Assembly (NCBI GenBank): GCA_965237575.1
Contig: CBDEGI010000004.1
Coordinates: forward strand, 1,116,001-1,180,000
DNA from: JAKZVK01 sp965237575
GTDB lineage: Bacteria; Acidobacteriota; Terriglobia; Bryobacterales; UBA6623
DNA: 64,000 bases
Reading direction: 5' to 3'
The stretch's first letter is position 1, and each line of letters opens with the position of its first letter. A model generated the notes under the pieces. That model saw only the letters and a program-made list of their open reading frames with translations. It was not told the origin of the DNA and did no database searches. The position numbers were made by a program, and so were the translations under genes. Shown here one piece after another: positions 34,928 to 43,356 of the stretch.

Positions 34928-35797
34928 TCACTGGCGCGATGAGCGATCGAACACTAGCAAGGTCTGGCAGGCGCGCACGCGGACATCCATCACCGAGTCG
35001 TTGAGTAACGGGACCAGCTTCGGAGCGAGCGATACGGCCTGCGCATCGCCGGCGAAGGTGGCTGCATAGGAGCGGATCAACTTGTCCTCGTGGCTCAGAT
35101 TCCGCTGGAGGGCCTTCAGCCCTTCGGCGTCGCCGAGAGCGGCCAGCGAGTGCTCGAAGTAGCAGCGCGTCAGTTCATCGTCCGAGCGGCGAACACCGGC
35201 GCGAAGCCCGGGGACATCGGACGGGCCGCCGATTCGTCCCAGCACCCAGGCTGCGATGCGGGCGGTCTCGAGATCGGGATCGGTGAGTCTCGCGTGCAGC
35301 ATCCGCATGGCGCCGCGGTCACCGTGCTTGGCGAGGGCGCCGGCGGCCATGATCTGCAGGATCGGATCGCTCCGGTTCCCCATGGCCGCGCGCAGGGCGT
35401 TGCCGTCACCGACCTGGCCCACTTTGTAGAGGCTTTCGGCGGCATGGACGTGGGCGTAGGCGTCGGGCTTGGCGAGGATTTGGAGCATGACGCGGGCCTT
35501 CGAAGCGTCACCGGCTCGCACGAGTTCGCGCGACCAGACGCATTTCTTGCGGTCGTCGGTTTCGTTGGCCAGGCGTTGAGTGAAGGGGCCGGTGACTTCG
35601 TGAGCGCGTCCGGCGCGGGTCAGAGCTTCGGCGGCGTGGATCGCCGTAGGGAAGTCCTCGGCGTGAATCGCTTCGTTCAAGATCGAGACACAACGAGACT
35701 TCGTTTCCGGCGAGAGTTGGTGGCCCGAGGGCGGCTGGGCGTGGAGAGGGGTTGTTGCGATAGGGAACGCGAGGAGGATGGTGGCGAGGATGCGCAT
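34928..35797 (-). CDS. Exported HEAT-repeat protein
   Basis: This 289-residue protein starts at ATG 35797 with signal peptide MRILATILLAFPIATTPLHA; the frame is open 68 codons further upstream and overlaps the next gene, so the later start is preferred. The rest is a row of helical repeats, for example AGALAKHGDRGAMRMLHARL, IAAWVLGRIGGPSDVPGLRA, HSLAALGDAEGLKALQRNLS and TFAGDAQAVSLAPKLVPLLN. These are HEAT/PBS-lyase-like repeats that mediate protein contacts. The function is unknown. Confidence 0.82.
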   Translation of the reverse strand: MRILATILLAFPIATTPLHAQPPSGHQLSPETKSRCVSILNEAIHAEDFPTAIHAAEALTRAGRAHEVTGPFTQRLANETDDRKKCVWSRELVRAGDASKARVMLQILAKPDAYAHVHAAESLYKVGQVGDGNALRAAMGNRSDPILQIMAAGALAKHGDRGAMRMLHARLTDPDLETARIAAWVLGRIGGPSDVPGLRAGVRRSDDELTRCYFEHSLAALGDAEGLKALQRNLSHEDKLIRSYAATFAGDAQAVSLAPKLVPLLNDSVMDVRVRACQTLLVFDRSSRQ

Positions 35798-35913
35798 GGG
35801 GGCTCCGGCAACAAGCAGGAATCGACGACCGTGGACTATCCTAGCAGCGCTCACGGCTTGGCGAGAGTCTTGATGCTGACTTGGCTGGTGGCGTGCGCCA
35901 CACCAGGCACCGA

Positions 35914-37083
35914 TCAATCTTCGACGGCGGCCGACACCGCGTTCGACACGCGGCGCAGCAAGCGGCCGCGTTCGACCATTCGGTTGGTCAGAATCACGCA
36001 CAGCAAATCGCGCTCGGGGTCGGCCCAGGCAACCGTGCCCGTGGCACCGGTGTGGCCGAAGGTCGCCGGCGTAACCAGCTCGCCGAAGAAGTTCCAGACC
36101 AGGGAGTTGGCCAGCCCCCAGCCAAGGCCCCAGGGGGCTTGGAGGTGCGTGTTCTGGTCGGTCGTCATGGCGCGGACGCTCGCCCGGCTGAAGATGCGCT
36201 TGTCGCCGTACGTGCCACCGTTGAGCATCGTTTGGAGCAGGACGGCCAAGTCGGGCGCGGAGCTATGCATGCCTCCCCAGGGGTGCCCCATGTCGCGCCA
36301 ATAGAGGCTGTTGGGGCCGAAGCGCTCAAGGTCGGCGTGGTTCGCGGCGTTCGGCGAGGTTTCGTACCACACCGTATCCGCGATCCGGCGTCCGCCCATG
36401 CCCAAAGCGCTGCCCTTCATCCCAAGCGGGCCGAACATTTCCTTCTGCTCGAAATCGCGAAGGCGCTGACCCGAGACGCGTTCGACAATCTCGGCGGCCA
36501 GCAGGATGCCCTTGCTTTGGTAACGGAAGCTGGTTCGCGGTGTGTAGAGCAGCGGCGTTCGGGTCGCGCGGCGGACAAACTCGCTGAGGGGCGCGTGAGC
36601 CCGGCGCAAGTCTCGATTTTCGGGCAGCATATCAGGCATCCCTGAAATGTGCGAGAGCAAGTCGCGTACTCGGACCTTCGGGCGCTCCCCGCCTGTGAAC
36701 TCGGGCAAATACTGCGACACCGGATCATCGAGCGACACCAAGCCGCGGTCAACCAGGATCATGAGCGCGCAGGCGGTGACCGGTTTGGTGATCGAGGCCA
36801 GTAGGAAGATGGAGTCCGGTTGTACTTGTGGAGCGCCGGGTGAAGGCGTGAGCTTGCCGAAGCCTTTCGAGAGCACGATGGTGCGATTGCGCGCCACCGT
36901 GATGGCCGCGGCGCTGATGCGGCCGGCTTCGACTTCCGAGCGTAGGATGCCGGCCGCGCGGTCGAGTTGCGATGCCGACATACCGACAGAAGAAGGGGAG
37001 CCTGGTTTGAGTTGGGCTTGGAGGATCGGCGCGCCGATGGCCAAGATGGCGGCGATGAGGAGGGTCAGGGTTATACGGGTCAT
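35914..37083 (-). CDS. Serine beta-lactamase-like hydrolase (class C/DD-peptidase fold)
   Basis: This 389-residue protein starts at ATG 37083 with a signal peptide (MTRITLTLLIAAILAIGAPI). The active-site motifs are S97ITK100 in LLASITKPVTA, Y188QS at the YxN position, and HTGATG near residue 347. There is no C-terminal DUF3471 domain as in the split gene at 22 kb. Proteins of this sort are usually esterases or peptidases rather than antibiotic-degrading enzymes. A strong inverted repeat lies 42-83 bases upstream of the start. Confidence 0.88.
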   Translation of the reverse strand: MTRITLTLLIAAILAIGAPILQAQLKPGSPSSVGMSASQLDRAAGILRSEVEAGRISAAAITVARNRTIVLSKGFGKLTPSPGAPQVQPDSIFLLASITKPVTACALMILVDRGLVSLDDPVSQYLPEFTGGERPKVRVRDLLSHISGMPDMLPENRDLRRAHAPLSEFVRRATRTPLLYTPRTSFRYQSKGILLAAEIVERVSGQRLRDFEQKEMFGPLGMKGSALGMGGRRIADTVWYETSPNAANHADLERFGPNSLYWRDMGHPWGGMHSSAPDLAVLLQTMLNGGTYGDKRIFSRASVRAMTTDQNTHLQAPWGLGWGLANSLVWNFFGELVTPATFGHTGATGTVAWADPERDLLCVILTNRMVERGRLLRRVSNAVSAAVED

Positions 37084-37124
37084 GGGGTTTTCGTAGACGC
37101 TGCAGGTCGATGTCCTGTCGGTGA

Positions 37125-37166
37125 TATTAACCGGGCAGATGGGTAACAGATGATGCCCGGTTAATA
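37125..37166. promoter_or_regulatory. Perfect 13-bp inverted repeat in front of the beta-lactamase-like gene
   Basis: TATTAACCGGGCA at 37125-37137 pairs with TGCCCGGTTAATA at 37154-37166 around a 16-base loop. It lies between the stop of the VWFA gene (37324) and the ATG at 37083, both on the minus strand. It could end the upstream transcript or be an operator. No run of T follows it, so the terminator call is uncertain. Confidence 0.55.
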
Positions 37167-37171
37167 CCGGT

Positions 37172-37287
37172 GTAGGGGCGGACCGCTGTGTCCGCCCTGC
37201 CGTGGCCCTTGCCGATGCCGGTTGTCTCTGCATTGAAGCTGAGAGCAAAGCCGCGGCACCGGGGCGAACACAGCGGTTCGCCCCTAC
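37172..37287. repeat. Inverted pair of REP-like repeats
   Basis: GTAGGGGCGGACCGCTGTGT and on at 37172-37197 is matched in inverted form at 37262-37287 with 24 of 26 bases identical. The pair lies in the gap between two minus-strand genes. This GTAGGGGCGaaCC...TTCGCCC type is a common dispersed palindrome in some bacterial genomes. No function can be assigned. Confidence 0.7.
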
Positions 37288-37323
37288 AAGAAACAGCACC
37301 GAGGGCCCACGCAGCGTCCGCGC

Positions 37324-38901
37324 CTATCGGGCGTAGTAGCCGGCGCGCGCGCGTACGATGACGCCGGGGCGCTTGACGTTGATCTTCACGTTGCGCCAGC
37401 CGCCGTCGAAGACCTGGTCTTCGGGATAGTAGGCCACGCTGTAGACGCCGCGCAACTCCGCCTCGATCTGCGGAAAGACCGGGTCGAGGTCTCGAATCGA
37501 TTGCGCCGGGAAAAGCCGTCCGTGGGTGGCATCGGCGAGTGCCCACATGCGTTCTCGGGCCTTCTTTGACCAGTTCCGGCCGAAGCGCTCGCCCGAACGC
37601 AGAAACACGGGGTAGATCAGGGCGTTGATTTCACGCGCGGCCTTGGCGAGGCGCCGGAACTTGACGGCCGATGGAGCCTCTTGCTTGCTGATCTGGTTGT
37701 CGATGCCGTCGCTGATGACGATCAAGGCGTTGCGCTCCCCGGGACGCTTGTGGAGGTCTTCGAAATACGCGAGTACGATGCCGTCGTAGAGCGGCGACCC
37801 GCCGGTGACGTTGGGTAGTTGCTCGATCGTGGCGATCAGCTTGTCGCGGTCGTCCATCAGGGGCGCGATGACGTGGAAGACGTCGCCCGCGACAGCATAA
37901 ACGCCCACTCGATCGTGCGGGCCGGCCAGCGCGACCAGGCTCTTCACGGCGGCGGACATGGCGGCCCGGTCCGGCTTCGTGCTGCCACTGAGATCGAGCA
38001 GAATCGCCAGGTTGAAGGGGGCTTGGTCCGAACCGGCGAAGCTGAGATCTTGCGGTTGGCCTTCTTCGATGACCTCGAAGTCTTCGGCGGTGAGGCCGGT
38101 CGCGGGGTGCCCTTCGGCATCGACGGCCGTGACCACGAGGTTGACCATCCGCACATCCGATCGAAAGACCGTTTCGCCCTGGGAGGCCTTGACGGACTCG
38201 GGCTCGTCGGTTCGCTTTGCTTTTGGCGGCGGGATCGGCGACGGGCGGAGGATTTGCTCGAGCGCGGCCGGGGCTTGCCAGGGCATTTTGATCGGGGAAT
38301 TGTCCGGGATCGGGTGGTCCATGATGCGGATGAGTCCCGGCTCCTTGGCCCGCCCGCGGACCTCGCCATAGGTAATGTGGCTCGACTTGAGCTTGTCGCG
38401 CAGACGCCAGATCTTGCGAGTTTCGGTGACTTGAACGTCTTTCTTGGTGAACTTCACGCGCTTGGGAAGCTCGATCTTCTTGGGGCGCTTTTCCGTATCG
38501 AACTGGATGCGCGTGGCCTGCAGAGGGACGGCCAGGCTGATGTCGCCGCTTTGGGTTCGCAGGCGCACTTTTCGGACCAGGCCGGTGATGTCGATGGCGC
38601 CCTTGTCGGTGGTCACGTCGAGCCCGTAGCCGACTGGGACGACGACGTCCAACTCGATCGGCTCGTCGTCGGCGGGCTGGCAGCGGAAGACGGTGCGGCC
38701 GGGCAGGCGGGTAATCGTCGTGTCGTCTTGAGTGACTTTGCGGTTGGTGCCGAGCCCCTCGATGTGCAGGCGCGATCCCGAGTCGATCTTGATGTGAACG
38801 CCGCCGACCGGGTTGTGGATCTCGAGGGTCTGGGCGGAAGCCGGCGCCGCGGCCACAAGGGCGGCGAGTATGCAAGCCGACTGAACCGGAATCCAACGCA
38901 T
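37324..38901 (-). CDS. Exported VWFA-related (TIGR03436-type) protein with N-terminal adhesin-like domain
   Basis: This 525-residue protein starts at ATG 38901 behind GGAAGG, with signal peptide MRWIPVQSACILAALVAAAP. Residues of about 25-150 are beta-rich (TLEIHNPVGGVHIKIDSGSR and YGLDVTTDKGAIDITGLVRK), similar to DUF4097-type repeats. The C-terminal part has the acidobacterial VWFA pattern: RSDVRMVNLVVTAVDAEGHP, TGLTAEDFEVIEEGQPQDLS, then the metal site LLDLSGSTKPD. It ends RPGVIVRARAGYYAR, a typical ending for TIGR03436. It is likely periplasmic; the partner is unknown. Confidence 0.88.
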   Translation of the reverse strand: MRWIPVQSACILAALVAAAPASAQTLEIHNPVGGVHIKIDSGSRLHIEGLGTNRKVTQDDTTITRLPGRTVFRCQPADDEPIELDVVVPVGYGLDVTTDKGAIDITGLVRKVRLRTQSGDISLAVPLQATRIQFDTEKRPKKIELPKRVKFTKKDVQVTETRKIWRLRDKLKSSHITYGEVRGRAKEPGLIRIMDHPIPDNSPIKMPWQAPAALEQILRPSPIPPPKAKRTDEPESVKASQGETVFRSDVRMVNLVVTAVDAEGHPATGLTAEDFEVIEEGQPQDLSFAGSDQAPFNLAILLDLSGSTKPDRAAMSAAVKSLVALAGPHDRVGVYAVAGDVFHVIAPLMDDRDKLIATIEQLPNVTGGSPLYDGIVLAYFEDLHKRPGERNALIVISDGIDNQISKQEAPSAVKFRRLAKAAREINALIYPVFLRSGERFGRNWSKKARERMWALADATHGRLFPAQSIRDLDPVFPQIEAELRGVYSVAYYPEDQVFDGGWRNVKINVKRPGVIVRARAGYYAR

Positions 38902-39048
38902 GGGCTGACCTTCCATGGTAGCGCCCGGTTCGGGGTGTAGGATAGGTTGCCGCGGAGGCGGCTGTGTACGTTTCTGGAGAGGTTTCCGCGGTCGAGGACA
39001 AGAGCCGAGCATCGCTCGGCTCGGCACGCCATGGGCGTGCGCCACCGG

Positions 39049-40065
39049 TTATCGCCTGGTGCCCTTGATGTCGGTGCGGAACTTGAAGAGCGTCTTACCG
39101 GCGGTGACGTAGAGGGTCTTGAGATCCGGGCCGCCGAAGGCGCAGTTGGTAATCGTGTCTTCGGGGACCGGAATGAACTGCTTCAACGTGCCGTCGGGCG
39201 AGAAAACGTGGACGCCGCACTCGGTGTCGAGGGTCTCGCTGGTGCCGCGGCGGCGATGGAGGCCGGCGGCGACGTAGAGGTTGCCCTCCGAGTCGATCGT
39301 CATGCCGTCGCCGCTGCGTCCGGGATAGAAGTTGTGGAAGACGCGCATGTTGGTGACGCTGCCATCGGGTTCGAGGTCATAGGCGCGGATCATGCGCGCG
39401 CCGCCTTCGCTGCCTTCGGCTTCAATCAAGTAGAACGTTTTGTCATCGGGCGAGATGACCAGGCCGTTGGGCTTGTCGATCTCGGGCTCGACGAGGATCT
39501 GCGTGATCGTGCCGTCGAGGTCGATGCGGTAGACGGCGTCGACGTTGGTCTGGTCGGGGGCCGGGTTGGCGCGGGGTCGGTCGGTGAAGTAGAGGCGTCC
39601 CTGGCTGTCGAAGGTCACGTCGTTGGGCTGATTGATGCGCTTGCCCTGATAGCGGTCGGCGAGGACTTCGAGTTCGCCGGTCTCCATGTTGGTACGGGTG
39701 ACGCGCGGGTTGTCGGTCTCGGCGTCGCTCCCCTCGCAGGCGATCAGACGCCACTGGTCGTCGAAGATCAGTCCGTTGGCGCGGTTACTGGGTTGGCGGA
39801 AGACTTCGAAGGGGCGGTCGGGCGGCAGCTTCATGATGCGCTGGCCGTAGGTATCGGTGAAGAAGACGCTGCCGTCCTTGTAGACGGTGGGACCCTCGGT
39901 GAAGGTGATCGTCGTGGCGGTTTGGACCTCGGGGATGCCGTCTTGTTGCGTCGCCTCCGGGCGGGCCGCCGGCGTGTCGGTGCGGCCGCCGCCGCAGCTC
40001 GCCGAAACGAGTAAAGCGGCAGACGATACCAGTGCTACAATGATCAGCCCGTATTCACGGTTCAC
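39049..40065 (-). CDS. SMP-30/gluconolactonase/LRE family protein, exported
   Basis: This 338-residue protein starts at GTG 40065 behind GGAGGG. The N-terminus NREYGLIIVALVSSAALLVS ends in ASCGGG, so it may be a lipoprotein, although the residue three before the Cys is not the usual Leu. The body is a six-blade propeller: FTEGPTVYKDGSVFFTDTYG, NRANGLIFDDQWRLIACEGS, INQPNDVTFDSQGRLYFTDR, KPNGLVISPDDKTFYLIEAE and GDGMTIDSEGNLYVAAG. Metal-site residues (Glu in FTEGP, Asn in QPNDV, Asp in SGDGM) are present. Lactone hydrolysis is the family activity. It is divergent from purE. Confidence 0.87.
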   Translation of the reverse strand: MNREYGLIIVALVSSAALLVSASCGGGRTDTPAARPEATQQDGIPEVQTATTITFTEGPTVYKDGSVFFTDTYGQRIMKLPPDRPFEVFRQPSNRANGLIFDDQWRLIACEGSDAETDNPRVTRTNMETGELEVLADRYQGKRINQPNDVTFDSQGRLYFTDRPRANPAPDQTNVDAVYRIDLDGTITQILVEPEIDKPNGLVISPDDKTFYLIEAEGSEGGARMIRAYDLEPDGSVTNMRVFHNFYPGRSGDGMTIDSEGNLYVAAGLHRRRGTSETLDTECGVHVFSPDGTLKQFIPVPEDTITNCAFGGPDLKTLYVTAGKTLFKFRTDIKGTRR

Positions 40066-40203
40066 GATTCCCTCCGTCTGGGTGGCGTCACGCTGAGCGA
40101 ATCGTAACAGTATACAAACCGGTGCAGAAACGCCCTTTGGGTTGGCTTTCGGCGCGGCCCGTCGTGCCGGCGCCCCGATGTAGGGCAAGGAGAGTCAGGA
40201 GCG

Positions 40204-40698
40204 ATGGCGGACGAAGCGAAACCACTGGTCGCGGTGATGATGGGAAGCACCTCGGACTGGGAGACGATGAAGAACGCCTCCGACGTGCTGACGGACTTTG
40301 GCGTGCCGCATGAGTGCAAGGCTCTGTCGGCGCACCGCACGCCGGCGCTGGCCATGGAGTTTGCGTCCACGGCCGAGGAGCGCGGCATCGAGGTGATCAT
40401 CGCGGCGGCCGGCGGCGCGGCGCACTTGGCGGGCGTGGTGGCGGCGCATACACTGCTGCCGGTGCTGGGGGTCCCGATGGAGAGTGTACTCAACGGGCTC
40501 GACTCGCTGCTCTCGACGGTGCAAATGCCGGGCGGGATTCCGGTCGGCACGCTGGCCATCGGCAAGGCCGGCGCGAAGAATGCGGCGTTGTTGGCGATTG
40601 CGATCCTAGCGCGGCAGCGCCCGGACTTGCGCGAGAAGCTCGCTACGTTTCGCCGCGAGCAGACCGAGAAGGTCGCCCAGCGGTCGAACCTGCCGTAG
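40204..40698 (+). CDS. purE: N5-carboxyaminoimidazole ribonucleotide mutase PurE
   Basis: This 164-residue class I PurE has all hallmark stretches: VMMGSTSDWETM, CKALSAHRTPALAMEFA, IIAAAGGAAHLAGVVAAHT, PVLGVPMESVLNGLDSLLST and VQMPGGIPVGTLAIGKAGAKNA. It moves the carboxyl group of N5-CAIR to C4 in purine synthesis. An AAGGAGAGTCAGGAG stretch precedes the ATG. The partner purK is not in the window. The divergent SMP-30 gene starts 138 bases away, so promoters for both lie in between. Confidence 0.96.
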   Translation: MADEAKPLVAVMMGSTSDWETMKNASDVLTDFGVPHECKALSAHRTPALAMEFASTAEERGIEVIIAAAGGAAHLAGVVAAHTLLPVLGVPMESVLNGLDSLLSTVQMPGGIPVGTLAIGKAGAKNAALLAIAILARQRPDLREKLATFRREQTEKVAQRSNLP

Positions 40699-41646
40699 GA
40701 CCGTCCCACATCCGGTTTCCCAAGATCCATTTCGATCGCCGGCCGCACGATCCCGTTACCTGCCCGTGTTTGCCCGCTTTCTCCTGGGGCCTTGGACGGC
40801 CCGGCGAGACGAAATGGAACGAAATGGGACGGTTTCGGTGTTCTTGGCGGCGGGCAAGGTGCTTGAGGTGGAGGTGAATCGGAAGCTCCAGCATCGCACC
40901 CACTCCCTTGCGGTCGGGGCTCGGTTCGGGCGGGCCGGACGCAGTTCTGCTCTAGTAGCGGTTGGCGAAAGTCTGTCGCCGTGGTGCCGGACCGCTCCCT
41001 CATGGTCACGGCTCCGTTCGGACGCACTTGTGCTGCGCGGTCGCGGTGATGTATGCCTGTCGAAACCCAACCTCCGATACCTTCAAGAAAAGAGGGCCCT
41101 CTGGCTCCAGTCTGTGTCAACCTCAGCGGCCCGCCCAGGATAGGAGCGAAAAGGCAGGCTTGAACGGACGGTCCTCTCCTGACCGATTGGGTCAAGAGCT
41201 GCCGTTCGCGGGGGAAGATCGCTTTACATATTTTCGGAGAGCAACATCGAAACTGCCTGGCCAGGAAACGGTCGTTGTTGGTCCGGCGATCTGTCCGCAC
41301 CGGTCGTTTCCGGTATCAGGCTAGCACGCGTGGTGGCGGGGTCCGGGGTGGGTCGAAGGTCAAGTAGTTGAAAAGACTGCGAATAGATTTTTCAAAGATC
41401 CGTGATGCCCTGTCATAGCCGGACCAGAAAAGGGCTCCGTCCCCTTTAGGGCCGCCTCCCCTTTAGGGCCGGTTTATCCCGGCGCTTTCGCTCCGTCCCC
41501 TTTAGGGCCCCTTTAGGGCCGAATCCCCCCCGAATCCCCGAGCTCCCCGAACTCGCCCCGGAACGGCGCTACGGATCGAATCAGCGCCTCAGGCGCGCCA
41601 CGCGTCGCCTTTCACCTCTAAGGATTGCAACACCTTCCCATGTCTT
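40699..41646. other. Long intergenic stretch without a supported gene
   Basis: No reading frame here has family features; the longer ones have the composition of antisense frames. From 41427 onward there are short repeats built on CCCCTTTAGGGCC (41441, 41457, 41493, 41507). The 26-bp block GAAAAGGGCTCCGTCCCCTT and on at 41427-41452 returns inverted at 45202-45227 with one mismatch. The stretch ends where MITE-A2 begins. Decayed coding sequence cannot be excluded. Confidence 0.6.
41427..41452 (+). repeat. 26-bp repeat, left copy flanking the 41-45 kb mobile cluster
   Basis: GAAAAGGGCTCCGTCCCCTT plus TAGGGC. The inverted copy at 45202-45227 differs by one base. Together they bracket MITE-A2, the IS1595-type element, the MITE-B relic and the gene split by MITE-A3. 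Confidence 0.7.
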
Positions 41647-41656
41647 TTCTCTAATA

Positions 41657-41906
41657 CTGGGGTATGCACTTGACTCCCGAAGCCCCAAGGTCTAGTATCC
41701 GGGCTCTGGAGGACTATTCGCGCACGCTGGGGAGTTTCAAGAGCGCTTCGCCTTCAGGTTTCAAAGTCAACCGCTGCCGTCCCCCCGCGGGGCGCAATGA
41801 GCGGCGGCTATAGGACCCACGACCGCTGCCCGATGGCCCCTCGAGGGTGCGGTCGCCGCAGTCGCCGACCACAAGGTGTGGGGTCGTCGGGAGTCAAGTG
41901 CATACA
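41657..41906. mobile_element. MITE-A copy 2 (250 bp)
   Basis: The left end reads CTGGGGTATGCACTTGACTC; the right end stops after GTGCATAC and lacks the last CCCG. The flanks TTCTCTAATA occur at 41647-41656 and 41907-41916. It differs from the copies at 18552 and 44492 by only a few bases. It lies directly beside the IS1595-type element, whose left flank begins within the same duplicated bases. Confidence 0.9.
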
Positions 41907-41924
41907 TTCTCTAATACTGGTTAT

Positions 41925-42950
41925 CGGGGTATGCACTTCACTCCCGACTACCCCACATCTTGTGGTTGGCCGGTCCGCCTGCCGCGTAGGTGTTGGACCA
42001 TCTCTGAATAGGTCGTGGGCCCAACGGTCGCGGCCTGTTGTACAAGCCGGTAGAAGAGCTTTCCCCGGTGACGAGAGCGTCGTCGATTGAATCGAAACGT
42101 ATACTCATCCAGGTAATAGTCCAGGTGTTCACGGCTCACAGCGCCTTGGTGCGTCCCGATCAACCAGCGCTTCAACAGGGCAGCCACCCGGTGAACGTGG
42201 GGCAACAGCTCGGAGGCCGACTGGCTCGAACCGGCCAGAAAGTCGTACTCGTGCCGATAGCCAAGCGCCTCCAGGCCGACGTACCCTTCCCAGCCGTCGG
42301 TGTGGATCGTGCTGTCGGGCTCGACAGCCTCTTGGATGAAGCCGTGCAGCTGTTGCTTGGACGCTCCGCGGATGCGCTTCATACGGATCCTTCCTATCCC
42401 CGCGCCGTCTTCCTCGGCGGCGATGGCTAGCAGTGCTTTTTTCTGCGTCTGCCGTCCGCGCAGTCCCTCTTCTGCGCCCCCCACATAGGTCTCGTCGACC
42501 TCCACGCGACCGCTGAGCCGTTCTCGGCCGGGCCGCACCATCGCGCGCCGCAGCTTGTGCAGCAACGCCCAGGCGGTACGGTAGCTTCCCAGACCCAAGA
42601 TGCTTTGCAGTCCCAGTGCGCTCGCCCCGTTTTTCTGGCTGGTCACCCACCACATGGTCCGAAACCAGGTGCGCAGCGGCAGGCGCGTGTCCTGGAAAAT
42701 CGTGCCCGCCGTCACCGAAGCCTGATAATCGCATTGCCCACACCGCAGCAGGCCCCGCCGGCTGGGCCGAGCTCTCCGCCCTCCACAGCGGGGACACACA
42801 AAACCCTGTGGCCAGAGCAGTTGCATCAGATACTCGCGACACGCCTGCTCAGTGGCAAAACGCCCCTCAAACTCCTCCAGCGTCCGCGGGTAGTCCTCCA
42901 CAGCCCCGCATGCTATATGTTGGGGTCTCGGGAGTCAAGTGCATACCCTG
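41925..42950 (-). mobile_element. IS1595-type insertion sequence (1026 bp), putative parent of MITE-A
   Basis: The left end reads CGGGGTATGCACTTCACTCC and the right end, on the other strand, CAGGGTATGCACTTGACTCC. The flanking duplication is ATACTGGTTAT (41914-41924 and 42951-42961); with ends that share bases, 8-11 bp may be true duplication. It contains one transposase gene. The first about 45 bases of each end match the ends of the three MITE-A copies, so it can be expected to move them. Confidence 0.92.
41948..42901 (-). CDS. IS1595 family transposase
   Basis: This 317-residue protein has an N-terminal zinc ribbon (CPRCGGRRARPSRRGLLRCG, with CGQC next) and the ISXO2-like core: GRVEVDETYVGGAEEGLRGR with the first catalytic Asp, HTDGWEGYVGLEALGYRHEY with the second, and the C-terminal GAVSREHLDYYLDEYTFRFN with the last acidic or Asn/His site. 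Length and order are those of an intact IS1595-type transposase. It probably also acts in trans on the MITE-A copies. Confidence 0.92.
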   Translation of the reverse strand: MEDYPRTLEEFEGRFATEQACREYLMQLLWPQGFVCPRCGGRRARPSRRGLLRCGQCDYQASVTAGTIFQDTRLPLRTWFRTMWWVTSQKNGASALGLQSILGLGSYRTAWALLHKLRRAMVRPGRERLSGRVEVDETYVGGAEEGLRGRQTQKKALLAIAAEEDGAGIGRIRMKRIRGASKQQLHGFIQEAVEPDSTIHTDGWEGYVGLEALGYRHEYDFLAGSSQSASELLPHVHRVAALLKRWLIGTHQGAVSREHLDYYLDEYTFRFNRRRSRHRGKLFYRLVQQAATVGPTTYSEMVQHLRGRRTGQPQDVG

Positions 42951-43014
42951 ATACTGGTTATATGACTAAAGTGGTATTGGAGAAAGCTTTTTCCTGTGCT
43001 AAATTAGGGTGTTC

Positions 43015-43347
43015 CCCCTAGTGTAATGAGAGGTAAGGAGAAAGCAGATGAGACTCAAGCACTATGACTTTTCGCTCTACAATGGCGCCGTGACAGGTCC
43101 ACATCGAAATCCTGGTTTATCCATCCAGACTCAGGTGACCACAACATACTTCATGTGCCGCACCACGTTTCCAAGCCCGATGGCCATGGCGCGCGCTGAT
43201 CGGCCCACGAGCCTCGTGGCCCGCTCTGCGCAGCAGTGTGCTGGCGTCCAGCAAGGGGCTACCTGAGTCAAGTGGATACCCCATCCCCCTAGTGTAATTA
43301 GAGGTCCTGGTTACAGCTCCGCTTGAAATCCTGGTTTATCCATCCAG
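43015..43347. repeat. Local duplication around the MITE-B relic
   Basis: CCCCCTAGTGTAAT followed by NAGAGGT occurs at about 43015 and again at about 43285. GAAATCCTGGTTTATCCATC occurs at about 43105 and again at about 43324. The small ORF across this region has no gene-like features. The pattern looks like a rearranged insertion site. Confidence 0.6.
43112..43284. mobile_element. MITE-B copy 3, internally deleted relic
   Basis: It is in opposite orientation to the copy at 8202. Recognisable parts are GACTCAGGTGACCACAACAT, CCACGTTTCCAAGCC, GATGGCCATGGCGCGCG, GTGTGCTGGCGTCCA and the intact end GGGGCTACCTGAGTCAAGTG running to GGATACCCCA. The other tip is degenerate (TGGTTTATCCATCCAGACTC). About 100 bases are missing compared with the full copies. 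Confidence 0.75.
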
Positions 43348-43356
43348 AGGTGCTTC

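Noticed and set aside
38947..40014. A 355-codon plus-strand frame
   Set aside because: Antisense to the SMP-30 gene, with Val/Gly/Asp-rich shadow composition.
40766..41143. A 125-codon plus-strand frame after purE
   Set aside because: No recognisable fold, no ribosome site and unusual composition; left as intergenic.
40062..41300. A 412-codon minus-strand frame overlapping purE
   Set aside because: It is antisense to purE over its C-terminal part and shows no domain or signal; its Pro/Arg-rich composition is typical of shadow frames in GC-rich DNA.
41441..41520. Repeated CCCCTTTAGGGCC units as a possible CRISPR or tandem array
   Set aside because: Units are short, spacing is irregular, and there are no spacers or cas genes nearby.
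43048..43266. A 72-codon frame before the split secreted gene
   Set aside because: It is made of a duplicated flank and MITE-B relic sequence.
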